From Pseudoduganella albidiflava (GTDB taxonomy: Bacteria > Pseudomonadota > Gammaproteobacteria > Burkholderiales > Burkholderiaceae_D), in assembly GCF_004322755.1 (NCBI RefSeq), contig NZ_CP036401.1, positions 1,612,001 to 1,676,000 of the forward strand: a stretch of DNA of 64,000 nucleotides, written 5' to 3'. The notes under the pieces are model-generated. The model ran no database searches, had not been told where the DNA came from, and was given only the letters and a program-made list of their open reading frames with translations. Positions 1-9,532 of this stretch are shown piece by piece. The stretch's first letter is position 1, and each line of letters begins with the position of its first letter. Both the position numbers and the translations under genes were made by a program.

Positions 1-1
1 A

Positions 2-2578
2 GGCCGGCGCCTGCAGATCTATGCCGCGCCCGGCATGGCGACCGGCGGGCGGACCGCGGCCGACTACCGCGACCTCGTGGTCGCCTGGCGCAACAACGCG
101 GCGATCCGCCTGCGCGACGTGGCCACCGTGGAAGATGGCCCGGAGAACAAGAATACCCTGGGGCTGTTCAACGGCCAGCCGGCGGTGATCGTGCTGATCA
201 CCCGCCAGCCGGGCGCCAACATCATCGAGACCGTGGACAGCGTGCGCGCGCTGCTGCCGCAGCTGCGCGCCCAGCTGCCGCAGGACATCACAGTCTCCGT
301 CGCGTCGGACAGCACGACTTCGATCCGTTCGTCGCTGCACGAAGTCGAGTTCACGCTGGTGCTGTCGGTGGTGCTGGTGGTGCTGGTGGTCAGCGCCTTC
401 CTGCGCAGCGTGCGGGCCACCATCATTCCCGCCATCGCCACGGTGGTGTCGCTGCTGGGCACCTTCGGCGTGATGTACATGCTGGGTTTTTCGCTGAACA
501 ACCTGTCGCTGATGGCGCTGACGGTGGCCACCGGCTTCGTGGTCGACGATGCCATCGTGGTGCTGGAAAATACCGCGCGCCACGTCGAGAGCGGCATGGA
601 CCGTTTCAAGGCGGCGCTGCTGGGCGCGCGCGAGGTGGGCTTCACCGTGCTGTCGATCAGCCTGTCGCTGGTGGCCGTGTTCATCCCGCTGCTGTTCATG
701 GGCGGGCAGGTGGGCCGGCTGTTCCGCGAGTTCGCGGTGACGCTGTCGGCCGCGGTGATGATTTCGCTGGTGATCTCGCTGACGACGACGCCGATGATGT
801 GCGCCTGGCTGCTGCGCGCCGAGAAGGACCGCAAGCCGCCGGGCCGCATCTCGCGTGCGTTCGAAGCCGGTTTCGACTGGATGCAGCGGGTGTATGCGCA
901 TGCGCTGGACTGGGCGCTGCACAGCGTCTGGCTGGTGATGCTGATCCTGGGCTTCGTGGTGGCGCTCAACGTGTACCTGTTCGCGGCCGCGCCGAAGGGC
1001 TTCTTCCCGCGCCAGGATACCGGGCAGATCAACGGCGGCATCCGCGCCGACCAGAGCATCTCGTTCCAGGCCATGCAACAGAAACTGCGGCAGCTGGTGG
1101 ACATCATCCGCAAGGATCCGGCTGTCGACACGGTGGTCGGCTTCACGGGCGGATCGCGCGCCGGCGGCGGTTTCATGTTCGTCAACCTGAAGCCGGCGGA
1201 CCAGCGCGACGTGGCCGGCCAGGCCGTGATCGACCGGCTGCGCCCGCAGCTGGCGAAGGTGACCGGCGTGCAGCTGTTCCTGAATCCCGTGCAGGATTTG
1301 CGCATGGGCGGGCGTTCCAGCAATTCCACCTACCAGTACACGCTGAAGAGCGATAACCGCGAAGACCTGAAGAACTGGGCGGTCAAGCTGGCCGACGCGA
1401 TGAAGAACGCGCCGGAAATGACGGACGTGGATACCGACCAGCAGGACAACGGCGTGGAAACCTTCGTCACCATCGACAAGGAAACCACGGCGCGCTTCGG
1501 CATGACGATGCGCGACGTGACCAACTCGCTGTACAACGCCTTCGGCCAGCGGCAGGTGGCGACCATCTACGATGAGCTGAACCAGTACAAGGTGGTGATG
1601 GAAGTGGCGCCGGAATATGCGCAGAGTCCCGAGGCACTGCGCGATGTGTATGTGCCGGGCAAGGCCGCGGAGACGGTGGAGACGGGCACTGGCACCGACA
1701 CTTCCGCGACTTCCGGCGGCAGCAACGCATCGGCCAACAATGCGCAGGGCCAGCGCGACTCGTCGACCGGCGCGGCACTGTCGACCGCGCGCTCGGCGAT
1801 GGTGCCGCTGTCCGGCATCGCCTCGTTCGCCGAAAGCGCCACGCCCACCTCGGTCAACCACCAGGATGGCGAGCTGGCGACGACGATCTCGTTCAACCTG
1901 GGCGAAGGATTCACGCTGAGCCAGGCGCAGGAAGCGGTGAAGCAGGCCGAGGCCGATATCGCCATGCCGAACAATGTGCGCGGCAGCTTCGAGGGCCAGG
2001 CCAGGCAGGCGGAGGAATCGAACAAGCAGCAACCCTTGCTGATCCTGGCCGCGATCGTCGTCATCTACATCGTGCTGGGCATCCTGTACGAAAGCCTGGT
2101 GCATCCGGTTACGGTGCTGTCCACGCTGCCATCGGCCGGGGTCGGCGCCGTGCTGGCGCTGCTGCTGTTCCGCATGGAATTCTCGATCATCGCGCTGATC
2201 GGCGTGTTCCTGTTGATCGGCATCGTCAAGAAGAACGCCATCCTGATCATCGACTTCGCGCTGGAGGCGGAGCGGGCGCGCGGGCTGAGCGCCCTCGACG
2301 CGGTGCGCGAGGCTTGCCTGCTGCGCTTCCGCCCGATCCTGATGACCACCCTGGCCGCCGCGCTGGGCGCCTTGCCGCTGGCGATCGGCTTCGGCGAAGG
2401 CTCCGAGCTGCGCCAGCCGCTGGGCATCGCCATCATCGGCGGCCTGATCGCCAGCCAGCTGCTGACGCTGCTGACGACGCCGGTCGTCTACATCGTGCTC
2501 GACAAGCTGCGCACCCGCCACCCCGAAGAACGCAACCTGAGCCGCGCCGGCGCCGGCGACGCGCCCCTGACCACATGA
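2..2578 (+). CDS. mdtC: RND efflux permease, MdtC/MuxC-like (5' end outside window)
   Basis: Inner-membrane proton-driven pump subunit of a tripartite RND drug-efflux system. The frame is open to the left edge, so only about 858 residues of a usual ~1,040 are present; the missing part is the N-terminal helix and first porter loop. The TM4 region reads GFVVDDAIVVLENTARH, with the paired Asp residues of the RND proton relay, followed by FREFAVTLS and TPMMC. The wording after the Asp pair is closer to MdtC than MdtB. Around nt 1658-1795, in the second periplasmic loop, sits a Ser/Thr/Ala/Gly/Asn-rich stretch of about 45 residues that is unusual for the family. The stop overlaps the next start as ATGA, so the outer-membrane factor is translationally coupled. 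The substrate cannot be read from sequence. Confidence 0.9.
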   Translation, partial: GRRLQIYAAPGMATGGRTAADYRDLVVAWRNNAAIRLRDVATVEDGPENKNTLGLFNGQPAVIVLITRQPGANIIETVDSVRALLPQLRAQLPQDITVSVASDSTTSIRSSLHEVEFTLVLSVVLVVLVVSAFLRSVRATIIPAIATVVSLLGTFGVMYMLGFSLNNLSLMALTVATGFVVDDAIVVLENTARHVESGMDRFKAALLGAREVGFTVLSISLSLVAVFIPLLFMGGQVGRLFREFAVTLSAAVMISLVISLTTTPMMCAWLLRAEKDRKPPGRISRAFEAGFDWMQRVYAHALDWALHSVWLVMLILGFVVALNVYLFAAAPKGFFPRQDTGQINGGIRADQSISFQAMQQKLRQLVDIIRKDPAVDTVVGFTGGSRAGGGFMFVNLKPADQRDVAGQAVIDRLRPQLAKVTGVQLFLNPVQDLRMGGRSSNSTYQYTLKSDNREDLKNWAVKLADAMKNAPEMTDVDTDQQDNGVETFVTIDKETTARFGMTMRDVTNSLYNAFGQRQVATIYDELNQYKVVMEVAPEYAQSPEALRDVYVPGKAAETVETGTGTDTSATSGGSNASANNAQGQRDSSTGAALSTARSAMVPLSGIASFAESATPTSVNHQDGELATTISFNLGEGFTLSQAQEAVKQAEADIAMPNNVRGSFEGQARQAEESNKQQPLLILAAIVVIYIVLGILYESLVHPVTVLSTLPSAGVGAVLALLLFRMEFSIIALIGVFLLIGIVKKNAILIIDFALEAERARGLSALDAVREACLLRFRPILMTTLAAALGALPLAIGFGEGSELRQPLGIAIIGGLIASQLLTLLTTPVVYIVLDKLRTRHPEERNLSRAGAGDAPLTT

Positions 2579-3975
2579 AGACCACCATGATGCATCGCCT
2601 GTCCACCCTCGCTCTCGCCGCCGCGCTGTGCGGCTGCGCCGTCGGCCCGAAATACGAGGTGCCGGCGGCGGCCGCGCCGGCCACCTACAAGGAAGCCGAG
2701 GGCTGGACACCGGCGGCGCCCGCCGATGCGCTGGAGCGCGGCCCGTGGTGGATGCTGTTCGGCGATCCGGTCCTGAACGAGCTGGCCGCCTCGCTGGAGG
2801 TGAACAACCAGAACGTGGCGCTGGCGGCCGCGCAGTATGCCCAGGCGCGCGCCGTGGTGGCCGAGCAGCGCGCTGCCCTGTTCCCCACGGTGGCGCTGAA
2901 CGGCTCGGGCAGCCGGTCGGGCGGTGGCGACACCCGGCCGTCGAACAACTACCGGGTCGATATCGGCGGCAGCTGGGAGCCGGACCTGTGGGGCAGCCTG
3001 CGGGCCGGCGTGACGGGCGCGCAGGCCAGTGCCCAGGCCAGCGCGGCGGACCTGGCCGCGGCGCGCTTGTCCGCCCAGGGCGAGCTGGTGGCCAACTATA
3101 TCGGCCTGCGCCAGGCCGACGTGGAAAAGCAGATCCTCGACACCACGGTGCAAGGCTACGAACGCGTGCTGCAGATTACCCAGAACCGCGTGAGCGCCGG
3201 CGTCACCGCCAAGTCCGACCTGCTGCAGGCGCAGACGCAGCTGTTCAACGCGCGCGCCGACCAGCTGACCGTGATCCGCCAGCGCGCCGTGTACGAGCAT
3301 GCCATCGCCGTCCTGCTGGGCAAGGCTCCGGCCGAGTTCTCGCTGGCGCCGGCCTCGTGGAGCGTGGTGGTGCCGGAGGTGCCGCTCGGCGTGCCGTCCA
3401 CCTTGCTGCAGCGCCGGCCGGACATCGCCGCCGCCGAGCGGGACGTGGCCGCCGCCAACGAAAACATCGGCATCGCCCGCTCGGCCTACTTCCCGTCGCT
3501 GAACCTGTCGGCCTCTTACGGTTACGGCAACAGCCAGGTGGGCGGCCTGTTCAGCGCGTCGAACAGCCTGTGGTCGCTGGGCCTGTCGGCCGCGCAAACC
3601 CTGTTCGATGCCGGCGCCATCGCCGCCCGCGTCGAGCAGACCAGGGCCGCGCGCGACGCCGCCATCGCCCGCTACCGGCAGACCGTGCTGGCCGCCTTCG
3701 CCGACGTGGAAGACCAGCTGGCCGCCACCCGCGCGCTGGCCCAGCAGCAGGAACTGCGCCGGCAAGCCTCCGAAGCGGCCGACCAGGTCGAGCAGCAGAT
3801 GGAAAACCGCTACCGGGCCGGGCAGGTGAACTACACGGAAGTGGTCAGCGCGCAGGTCACCGCGCTGTCCGCCCGGCGGGCGCTGATCCAGGTGCAGGCG
3901 GACCGGCAGACCACGGCTGTGGCGCTGATCCAGTCTCTAGGCGGCGGATGGGACGTTGGAGGGCTACAGCAGTAA
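2575..3975 (+). CDS. Outer-membrane efflux lipoprotein, NodT/OprM family
   Basis: The TolC-like channel of the RND system (466 residues, normal for NodT-type factors). Start chosen at 2575 because it overlaps the permease stop (ATGA) and gives a lipoprotein signal: two basic residues, a hydrophobic run LALAAALCGC, and Cys21 as the lipidation site. The mature protein begins AVGPKYEVP, the typical opening of this family. Two repeated outer-membrane-efflux domains follow (about 60-250 and 270-455), with LGVPSTLLQRRPDIAAAE in the second repeat and the conserved GA.NY.EV...A..L end. A periplasmic adaptor and a second permease should lie upstream of the window. Reading frame and context agree well. 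Confidence 0.93.
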   Translation: MKTTMMHRLSTLALAAALCGCAVGPKYEVPAAAAPATYKEAEGWTPAAPADALERGPWWMLFGDPVLNELAASLEVNNQNVALAAAQYAQARAVVAEQRAALFPTVALNGSGSRSGGGDTRPSNNYRVDIGGSWEPDLWGSLRAGVTGAQASAQASAADLAAARLSAQGELVANYIGLRQADVEKQILDTTVQGYERVLQITQNRVSAGVTAKSDLLQAQTQLFNARADQLTVIRQRAVYEHAIAVLLGKAPAEFSLAPASWSVVVPEVPLGVPSTLLQRRPDIAAAERDVAAANENIGIARSAYFPSLNLSASYGYGNSQVGGLFSASNSLWSLGLSAAQTLFDAGAIAARVEQTRAARDAAIARYRQTVLAAFADVEDQLAATRALAQQQELRRQASEAADQVEQQMENRYRAGQVNYTEVVSAQVTALSARRALIQVQADRQTTAVALIQSLGGGWDVGGLQQ

Positions 3976-3984
3976 AACCCGCCC

Positions 3985-4064
3985 CAAAAACGATCCCAGG
4001 GGTCAGACCCGGCGGGTCTGACCCCCGCTTCTGCCGTTGGGTGAAAAAATAGTGCCTGTCACCG
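3985..4064 (+). repeat. Dispersed GGGGTCAGACCC palindromic repeat, copy A
   Basis: Inverted repeat with arms at 3999-4010 and 4014-4025 (GGGGTCAGACCC / GGGTCTGACCCC) and a 3-nt loop. It is followed by GCCGTTGGGTGAAAA and then TGCCTGTCACCG. The core and the GCCGTTGGGTGAAAA flank recur at 31,892-31,936, and a variant core at 44,411-44,470. It lies just after the efflux operon, so it may also act as a transcript-ending hairpin. Confidence 0.8.
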
Positions 4065-4115
4065 TTTTTTTACCTATACTTCCCCGGCTTTTCATCAACC
4101 CCAGGGGAACATATC

Positions 4116-6263
4116 TTGTTCAAAAAACTAGTCCTGCCGGCCGCTCTGCTGGCCGCCTTCGGTGTCGCACACGGCGACGAAGGCCAGTGGCAACCCCACC
4201 AGCTGCCGCAACTGAAATCGGAACTGAAGCGCATCGGCATCCAGATCCCCGCCGAAAGGATCGCCGACCTGACGAAGCACCCGATGAGCGCCATCGTGTC
4301 GCTGGGCGGCTGCTCGGCATCGTTCGTGTCGCCGGATGGCCTGGTGGTCACCAACCACCATTGCGCCTATGGCTCGATCCAGCGCAATTCCACGGCGGAG
4401 AAGAACTACATCGTGAATGGCTTCCTGGCGAAGACGCGCGCCGAGGAACTGCCGGGTGGTCCGAATGCGCTCGTGTACGTGACCGAGAAGGTCGAGAACG
4501 TGACCGACCGCGTGCTGAAAGGGCTGGAAAACACGGGCGGCAAGGCGCGCCACGAAGCGATCGAGAGCCGCATCAAGGCGCTGACCGCCGAATGCGAGAC
4601 CGACAAGTCCTACCGCTGCTCGGTACCGGCGTTCCACCGCGGCCTGGAGTACTACCGCATCCGCCAGATGATGATCCGCGACGTGCGCCTGGTCTACGCG
4701 CCGGCGGACATGGTCGGCAACTACGGCGGCGACATCGACAACTACGAGTGGCCGCGCCACACGGGCGACTATTCGTTCCTGCGCGCCTACGTGGGCAAGG
4801 ACGGCCGCCCGGCCGATCCTTCGCCGGACAACGTGCCGTACAAGTCGAAGGACTTCCTGGTGGTGTCGGCCGAAGGCCTGAAGGCGGGCGACCCGATCCT
4901 GCTGGCCGGCTACCCTGGCCGCACCAGCCGCTACAAGCTGCCGGCCGAGATCCGCTTCGCGCGCGACACCTCGTATCCGGCCATGGTGGCCGAATACCAG
5001 GCCGACCTGGACACGATCGCGGCGGCCACGAAGCAGAACAAGAACGACGAAGTGCGCTACGCCTCGGTGGCGAAATCGATCAACAACCGGATGAAGAAGA
5101 CGCAGGGGCTGCTCGATGGCTTCGCGCGCAAGGACATCGCCGCCATCAAGGACGTGCAGGATGCCGAATTCCGCGCCTGGTATGGAAGGCAGGCGAACGT
5201 GTCGGCGTCGATGCTGCCGGAGCTGGATGCGGCGATCGCCGCCGACATGGCGCTGGAACAGCAGACCTTCGGCTGGAACGTGGCCACCAACTCCGACCTG
5301 TTCAAGTCGGCCCGCACCCTGTACCGCCTGGCGCTGGAGCGCAGGAAGCCCGATGCGCAGCGCGAATCCGGCTACCAGGACCGCGACCTGGCGATGATCA
5401 AGGCCCGGCTGGCCCGCCTGGAGCAGTCGTACGTGGACAGTGTCGACCAGGCCCGCTTCACCGCCGGCCTGCAGCGCTACGCGAAACTGCCGGCCCCGTT
5501 CCACCCGCAAGGCCTGGATGCGCTGCTGCCCGCCGTGGGCGATGTGCCGGCGCTGTACCGGAAGAGCAAGCTGGGCGACACGAAGACCCGCCTGGCATTG
5601 CTCGATGCCGATGCCGCCACGCTGGAACGGTCGGATGACCCGTTCATGCAGCTGGCCGTGAAGATGCACGCGTCCGCGCTGGCGCTGGAAGAGCGCTCGA
5701 AGGAATCGGAAGGCAACCTGGAGAAGGTGATTCCGCAATACATGAGCGCCGTGATCGCGTGGAAGAAGTCGCAGGGCAAGCCGGTGTACCCGGATGCCAA
5801 CTCGACCTTGCGCGTCACCTACGGTACCGTGGATTCGTACTCGCCGAAGGATGGCATTACGAAAGGCCCGTTCACCACGGTGGAAGGCATCGTCGAGAAA
5901 CACACCGGCAAGGACCCGTTCAACGCGCCGCAGCCGCTGCTGGACGCGGTGAAGGCGAAGCGCTACGGCCAGTTCAAGGACCCGGTGCTGGGCACCGTGC
6001 CGGTGAACTTCCTGTCCAGCGCCGACACCACCGGCGGCAACTCCGGTTCGGCGATCGTCAACAAGCGCGGCGAACTGATCGGGCTGAACTTCGATTCCAC
6101 GTATGAATCGATCACCAAGGACTGGTACTTCGACACCGCCATCACGCGCGCGATCCACCTCGACGTGCGCTACATGCTGTGGGTGATGAAGGAGGTCGAC
6201 GGTGCCGACAACCTGCTGAAGGAAATGACGATCAGGTATCCGAAGAACAATCCGCGCAAGTAA
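4116..6263 (+). CDS. S46 family dipeptidyl peptidase (DPP7/DPP11-like)
   Basis: Exported serine exopeptidase that removes dipeptides from the N-terminus of oligopeptides. Start is TTG, set by AGGGGA at 4103-4108 and a signal peptide ending near AHG (residues 1-20). The catalytic His lies in TNHHC (residues 79-83), the Asp region is NYGGDIDNYEW, and the nucleophile is Ser643 in GGNSGSA. Length 715 fits the family. The residue 18 positions after the nucleophile, which is Gly in DPP7 and Arg in DPP11, is Ser here (NFDST), so specificity should not be copied from either. A TATACT box lies at 4075-4080. The gene is monocistronic, with a strong terminator behind it. Confidence 0.93.
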   Translation: MFKKLVLPAALLAAFGVAHGDEGQWQPHQLPQLKSELKRIGIQIPAERIADLTKHPMSAIVSLGGCSASFVSPDGLVVTNHHCAYGSIQRNSTAEKNYIVNGFLAKTRAEELPGGPNALVYVTEKVENVTDRVLKGLENTGGKARHEAIESRIKALTAECETDKSYRCSVPAFHRGLEYYRIRQMMIRDVRLVYAPADMVGNYGGDIDNYEWPRHTGDYSFLRAYVGKDGRPADPSPDNVPYKSKDFLVVSAEGLKAGDPILLAGYPGRTSRYKLPAEIRFARDTSYPAMVAEYQADLDTIAAATKQNKNDEVRYASVAKSINNRMKKTQGLLDGFARKDIAAIKDVQDAEFRAWYGRQANVSASMLPELDAAIAADMALEQQTFGWNVATNSDLFKSARTLYRLALERRKPDAQRESGYQDRDLAMIKARLARLEQSYVDSVDQARFTAGLQRYAKLPAPFHPQGLDALLPAVGDVPALYRKSKLGDTKTRLALLDADAATLERSDDPFMQLAVKMHASALALEERSKESEGNLEKVIPQYMSAVIAWKKSQGKPVYPDANSTLRVTYGTVDSYSPKDGITKGPFTTVEGIVEKHTGKDPFNAPQPLLDAVKAKRYGQFKDPVLGTVPVNFLSSADTTGGNSGSAIVNKRGELIGLNFDSTYESITKDWYFDTAITRAIHLDVRYMLWVMKEVDGADNLLKEMTIRYPKNNPRK

Positions 6264-6284
6264 GCGCCGCGGCGCTCAGGGCAG

Positions 6285-6314
6285 GCCGCCATCCGCGAGG
6301 ATGGCGGCTTTTTT
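6285..6314 (+). terminator. Rho-independent terminator after the S46 peptidase
   Basis: Perfect 10-bp stem GCCGCCATCC / GGATGGCGGC with a 4-nt loop, followed by six T (6309-6314). It touches the last codon of the convergent DUF1810 gene. Confidence 0.93.
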
Positions 6315-6733
6315 CATGTGTCCAGCAGGCCCAGCGTGGCCTGGTCCGGCTTGCCGTCGTAGAACGCCGCCAGCGCGGTGGCGAAGCAGGCTTCGCCGGG
6401 AGCCGCGCTGGAAAACAGCGTCATCGACGAACGGAATTTCAGCGCATCGACGTGCCCCAGGATGACATCGGCCGGCGTGCCCGCATGGGCGTTGACGAGC
6501 AGGGTGCATTCGCGCAGCCTGGCGCCCAGTACCGGATGACCGAGATAGGCGCGCGCCTCGTCCAGCGAGGCGATGCCGTAGAACTGCGCGGTGTCCGAGC
6601 GGCCCAGTTCCTTCAGCTGCGGGAAGATGAACCACATCCAGTGGCTTGTCTTGCGGCCGGCACGCAGTTCGCGCACCACGTCGTGGTAGACGCGGTCCTG
6701 GGCGGTGGTGAAGCGGGCGAGGTCGAATGGCAT
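6314..6733 (-). CDS. DUF1810 domain protein
   Basis: Small cytosolic protein of 139 residues, matching the DUF1810 family from end to end: FDLARF..AQ near the start, then SHWMWFIFPQL (about 30-40), GIASLDEARAYL, and the closing region DALKFRSSMTLF. The family has no firmly established reaction; members are often annotated calpastatin-like. An RBS GGAGGA precedes the ATG. The gene runs convergent to the S46 peptidase and is followed on the same strand by nothing close. Function unknown. Confidence 0.85.
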   Translation of the reverse strand: MPFDLARFTTAQDRVYHDVVRELRAGRKTSHWMWFIFPQLKELGRSDTAQFYGIASLDEARAYLGHPVLGARLRECTLLVNAHAGTPADVILGHVDALKFRSSMTLFSSAAPGEACFATALAAFYDGKPDQATLGLLDT

Positions 6734-6766
6734 GCGGTCCTCCGAAGGCGAGGATGCAGTCTACTC

Positions 6767-8737
6767 TTACTTACCGATGTGTTTCGCCAGGAAGGCTTCG
6801 AGACGGCGGTAGACCTCGACCTGGTTTTCGGTGTCGTAGAAGCCATGCCATTCGTAATCCACGTAGTACCAGTCGGGTGGGCTTCCTGCCCTGGCCAGTG
6901 CATCGCGCATGCGGAATGCGTGTTCCTTCGGTGCGATCGCGTCCTTGCCGCCGTGGATCAGCAGCACCGGTGCCTTGATGGTATCGGCGTGCAGTGCCGG
7001 CGAGATGCGGTCCAGTTCCTTGACGTCGTCGCCGACATAGCGGCGATAGATGCTGGCGCGGCTTTTCGAGCGCTTGGTCTGGTCATCCTCGAAGAACAGC
7101 TTGATGTCGTAGACGCCGGCGTAGCCGATCGCGCACTTGAACAGCCCTGGGTCCCGCGAAGCCAGCGTGAGGGCGGCATAGGCGCCGAAGCTGGCGCCGA
7201 AGACGCACATGCGCTTGTCATCGATACCGGCGTTGGCCACTGCCCACTGCACGCCGTCGACCAGGTCATCCATGATCCGGCCGCGCCACTGCCGGTAGCC
7301 CGCCGCCTTGAAGTTTTCACCACGGCCGCCGGACCCGCGGAAATTCACCTGCAGTACCGCATAGCCGCGGTTCGCGAGGAATTGCGCATCGGTGTCGAAA
7401 TACCAGCTGTCGTAAGGGCCGTGCGGCCCGCCGTGCGGGATCAGCACCAGCGGCAACTTGCCGGCCGCCGGCTGGCGCGGCATGGTCAGGTAGCCGTGCA
7501 GTTGCAAGCCGTCGCGCGCCTTGAACGACACGGGCTTGCGTTCCGCCATCTGGTCCGGTTCCAGCGCTTCCATCGCCGCGAACAGCATGTCCGCGCTGCC
7601 GCGCTGGCGGTCGAACAGGTAATAGGTGCCGGGATCGCGGTCGCTCTGCACCACGAACAGGATCTTGCCACCATCTTCCGTGGCATCGATGAAACGCACC
7701 ACGTCGCCGGGGAACTGGGCGGCAAGCTGTTTGTGCAGCGCGACGTCGGCATTGCTGTCCGGTTCGAGATAGCGCACCTGCGGCTTGCCGACGGCGCTGA
7801 AGGCGGCGATGGGCAGGTAGCGGCTGGTACCGAACATGGCGTTGTCGACCGATCCTTCCGCGTGCGATGCGACGACACGGCGCGTTCCGGTCGCAAGTTC
7901 CTCGCGCACCACGACTTGCGGGCCACCGCGCTCGGCATGCCATGCCATGAATTCGCGGTCGTCCCGGGAGAACGCGAATGGATCGAGCAGCGTGCCGGTT
8001 TTTTCCCGCGGCACCCGCGACCACGATTCACTGTCGCCGTCGCGCCGCAGCAGCGTGAAATGCGCTTCGTCGTCGTAGCCCTTGGCGAAGCGTGGCTGGC
8101 CATCGGTCTGCACGTTGAAATCGAAATTCTTGAAGGGCACGCGCGCGATCGAGCGGCGCTTGCCCTTCAGGGTGTCGACGTCGAGCAGTTCGCTGAAGTC
8201 GGTCTGCCACAGGTGGGATGAGAGGAAAACGCGGCCGTTCAGGCTGGCGGGGATATCGGCGATGGATGCCGAGCCATAGTCGTCGGTATAGGCACTGGAG
8301 CGGGCGGAATTTTCGAAACGCTCGTAGCCGTACAGGTATTCCTGCTTCTTGCCGTCGAAATCCATCGCCATCACTTCGCCGTACGACGTGGGGATTTCGC
8401 GCGACCCTTCCTCGCGGCCCTTGCGCACCACCAGCCTGGTATTGCTGACCCAGTGGTAGGCAAGGGGCACCTGGAACGCCGGCAGCCGCACCACGCTTTC
8501 GATCTTCAGGTCCGGCAGGCTGTAGAACGTCATGGTCGGTACTTCGCGCTTGCCGATCGGCATGCGCACCGTGACGGCCAGGTGCTTGCCGTCGGGGGAC
8601 AGGCGGGGCTGGGAGAACTGTTCCTGCTTGACGAAGGACAAGATGGGGATCGGCGCGATGGTCTGGGCGATGGCGGGCAGGGCGAGCAGGGCAAACAGGG
8701 CGGGCAAGCCGGGCAAGAGGCGAAGGTGGCGGTGCAT
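6767..8737 (-). CDS. S9 family prolyl oligopeptidase-type peptidase
   Basis: Exported alpha/beta-hydrolase peptidase (656 residues) with an N-terminal beta-propeller (about 30-390) and a C-terminal catalytic domain. ATG at 8737 is preferred over the upstream in-frame TTG (8788) because it begins a clean signal peptide ending in ALPAIAQ. The catalytic Ser lies in GASFGAY (about 517), Asp in LLIHGGKD (about 597) and His in YEWHGF (about 630); the oxyanion region is HGGPHGPYDSW. No convincing RBS is visible. It most likely cleaves short peptides in the periplasm. It is divergent from pnuC; the 170-bp spacer is shared. Confidence 0.92.
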   Translation of the reverse strand: MHRHLRLLPGLPALFALLALPAIAQTIAPIPILSFVKQEQFSQPRLSPDGKHLAVTVRMPIGKREVPTMTFYSLPDLKIESVVRLPAFQVPLAYHWVSNTRLVVRKGREEGSREIPTSYGEVMAMDFDGKKQEYLYGYERFENSARSSAYTDDYGSASIADIPASLNGRVFLSSHLWQTDFSELLDVDTLKGKRRSIARVPFKNFDFNVQTDGQPRFAKGYDDEAHFTLLRRDGDSESWSRVPREKTGTLLDPFAFSRDDREFMAWHAERGGPQVVVREELATGTRRVVASHAEGSVDNAMFGTSRYLPIAAFSAVGKPQVRYLEPDSNADVALHKQLAAQFPGDVVRFIDATEDGGKILFVVQSDRDPGTYYLFDRQRGSADMLFAAMEALEPDQMAERKPVSFKARDGLQLHGYLTMPRQPAAGKLPLVLIPHGGPHGPYDSWYFDTDAQFLANRGYAVLQVNFRGSGGRGENFKAAGYRQWRGRIMDDLVDGVQWAVANAGIDDKRMCVFGASFGAYAALTLASRDPGLFKCAIGYAGVYDIKLFFEDDQTKRSKSRASIYRRYVGDDVKELDRISPALHADTIKAPVLLIHGGKDAIAPKEHAFRMRDALARAGSPPDWYYVDYEWHGFYDTENQVEVYRRLEAFLAKHIGK

Positions 8738-8908
8738 GAGGAGCGATCTGGAAATGGCTATTGTCCCGCAAGTTACACATGTTGACAATATGCAATAATT
8801 GGTGAGAATTCAGTCCGATCCGCGCGGGCAGCCATCCGCCGGCCTCGACCGGTCTGGCCCCGCGACCACCCCCATGGCATAATCCGCCGTCCTCCAGAGC
8901 GCTGCCTC

Positions 8909-9532
8909 ATGAACGAAACCCTCAACCTCCTTGGCCTGTCCACCACGCCGCTCGAACTGCTGTCCTTTGTGCTGTCGATCGCCACCGTCTGGCTGAACAT
9001 CCGCCAGAACCACTGGGCATGGCTGTTCGCGATCCTGTCTTCCGCGCTGTACGGCGTGGTGTTCTTCCAGGCGAAGCTGTATGGCGACATGGGCTTGCAG
9101 CTGGTGTTCATCACCGTCTCGGTGTGGGGCTGGTACCAGTGGCTGCACGGCGACGACACGCATGCGCGGCTGCCGGTCACGCAGCTGGCGTGGCGGGGCA
9201 GGGCGGTCGCGGCGCTGGGCTGGCTCGCGGGATTCGCCGCGCTGGCGTGGTTCCTGATGACGTTCACCGATACCGACGTGCCGTTCGCGGACGGCTTCCT
9301 CACGGCCGGCAGCCTGGTGGGCCAGTTGCTGCTGTCGCGGAAAAAACTGGAGAACTGGCACGTGTGGATCATCGTCGACGTGCTGTACGTGGCGCTTTAC
9401 GTGCACAAGGGCCTGATGCTGACCGCGCTGCTGTACGGGCTCTTCGTGGCGATGGCGGCGATCGGCCTGCTGGCGTGGCGCAAGTCGATGCTGGCCGAAC
9501 AGCGCGCCAGCGAAGCGATGGTGCTGCGATGA
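8909..9532 (+). CDS. pnuC: PnuC family vitamin-precursor transporter
   Basis: Polytopic inner-membrane facilitator (207 residues, about seven helices) of the PnuC family, which moves nicotinamide riboside or, in the PnuT branch, thiamine. Diagnostic stretches are ELLSFVLSIATVWLNIRQN near the start and VWGWYQW in the middle, with WIIVDVLYVALY in the last third. The stop overlaps the next gene's start (ATGA), and that gene is a NadR-like kinase that would trap the imported substrate. A CATAAT box lies at 8878-8883. Nicotinamide riboside is the default substrate. The TPP-riboswitch-controlled TonB receptor that ends 31 bp past the kinase makes a thiamine-type substrate a serious alternative. Confidence 0.9.
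   Translation: MNETLNLLGLSTTPLELLSFVLSIATVWLNIRQNHWAWLFAILSSALYGVVFFQAKLYGDMGLQLVFITVSVWGWYQWLHGDDTHARLPVTQLAWRGRAVAALGWLAGFAALAWFLMTFTDTDVPFADGFLTAGSLVGQLLLSRKKLENWHVWIIVDVLYVALYVHKGLMLTALLYGLFVAMAAIGLLAWRKSMLAEQRASEAMVLR

Noticed and set aside
6179..8221. 680-codon plus-strand frame over the DUF1810 and S9 genes
   Set aside because: It is antisense to the S9 peptidase, and its first part repeats the end of the S46 gene out of frame.
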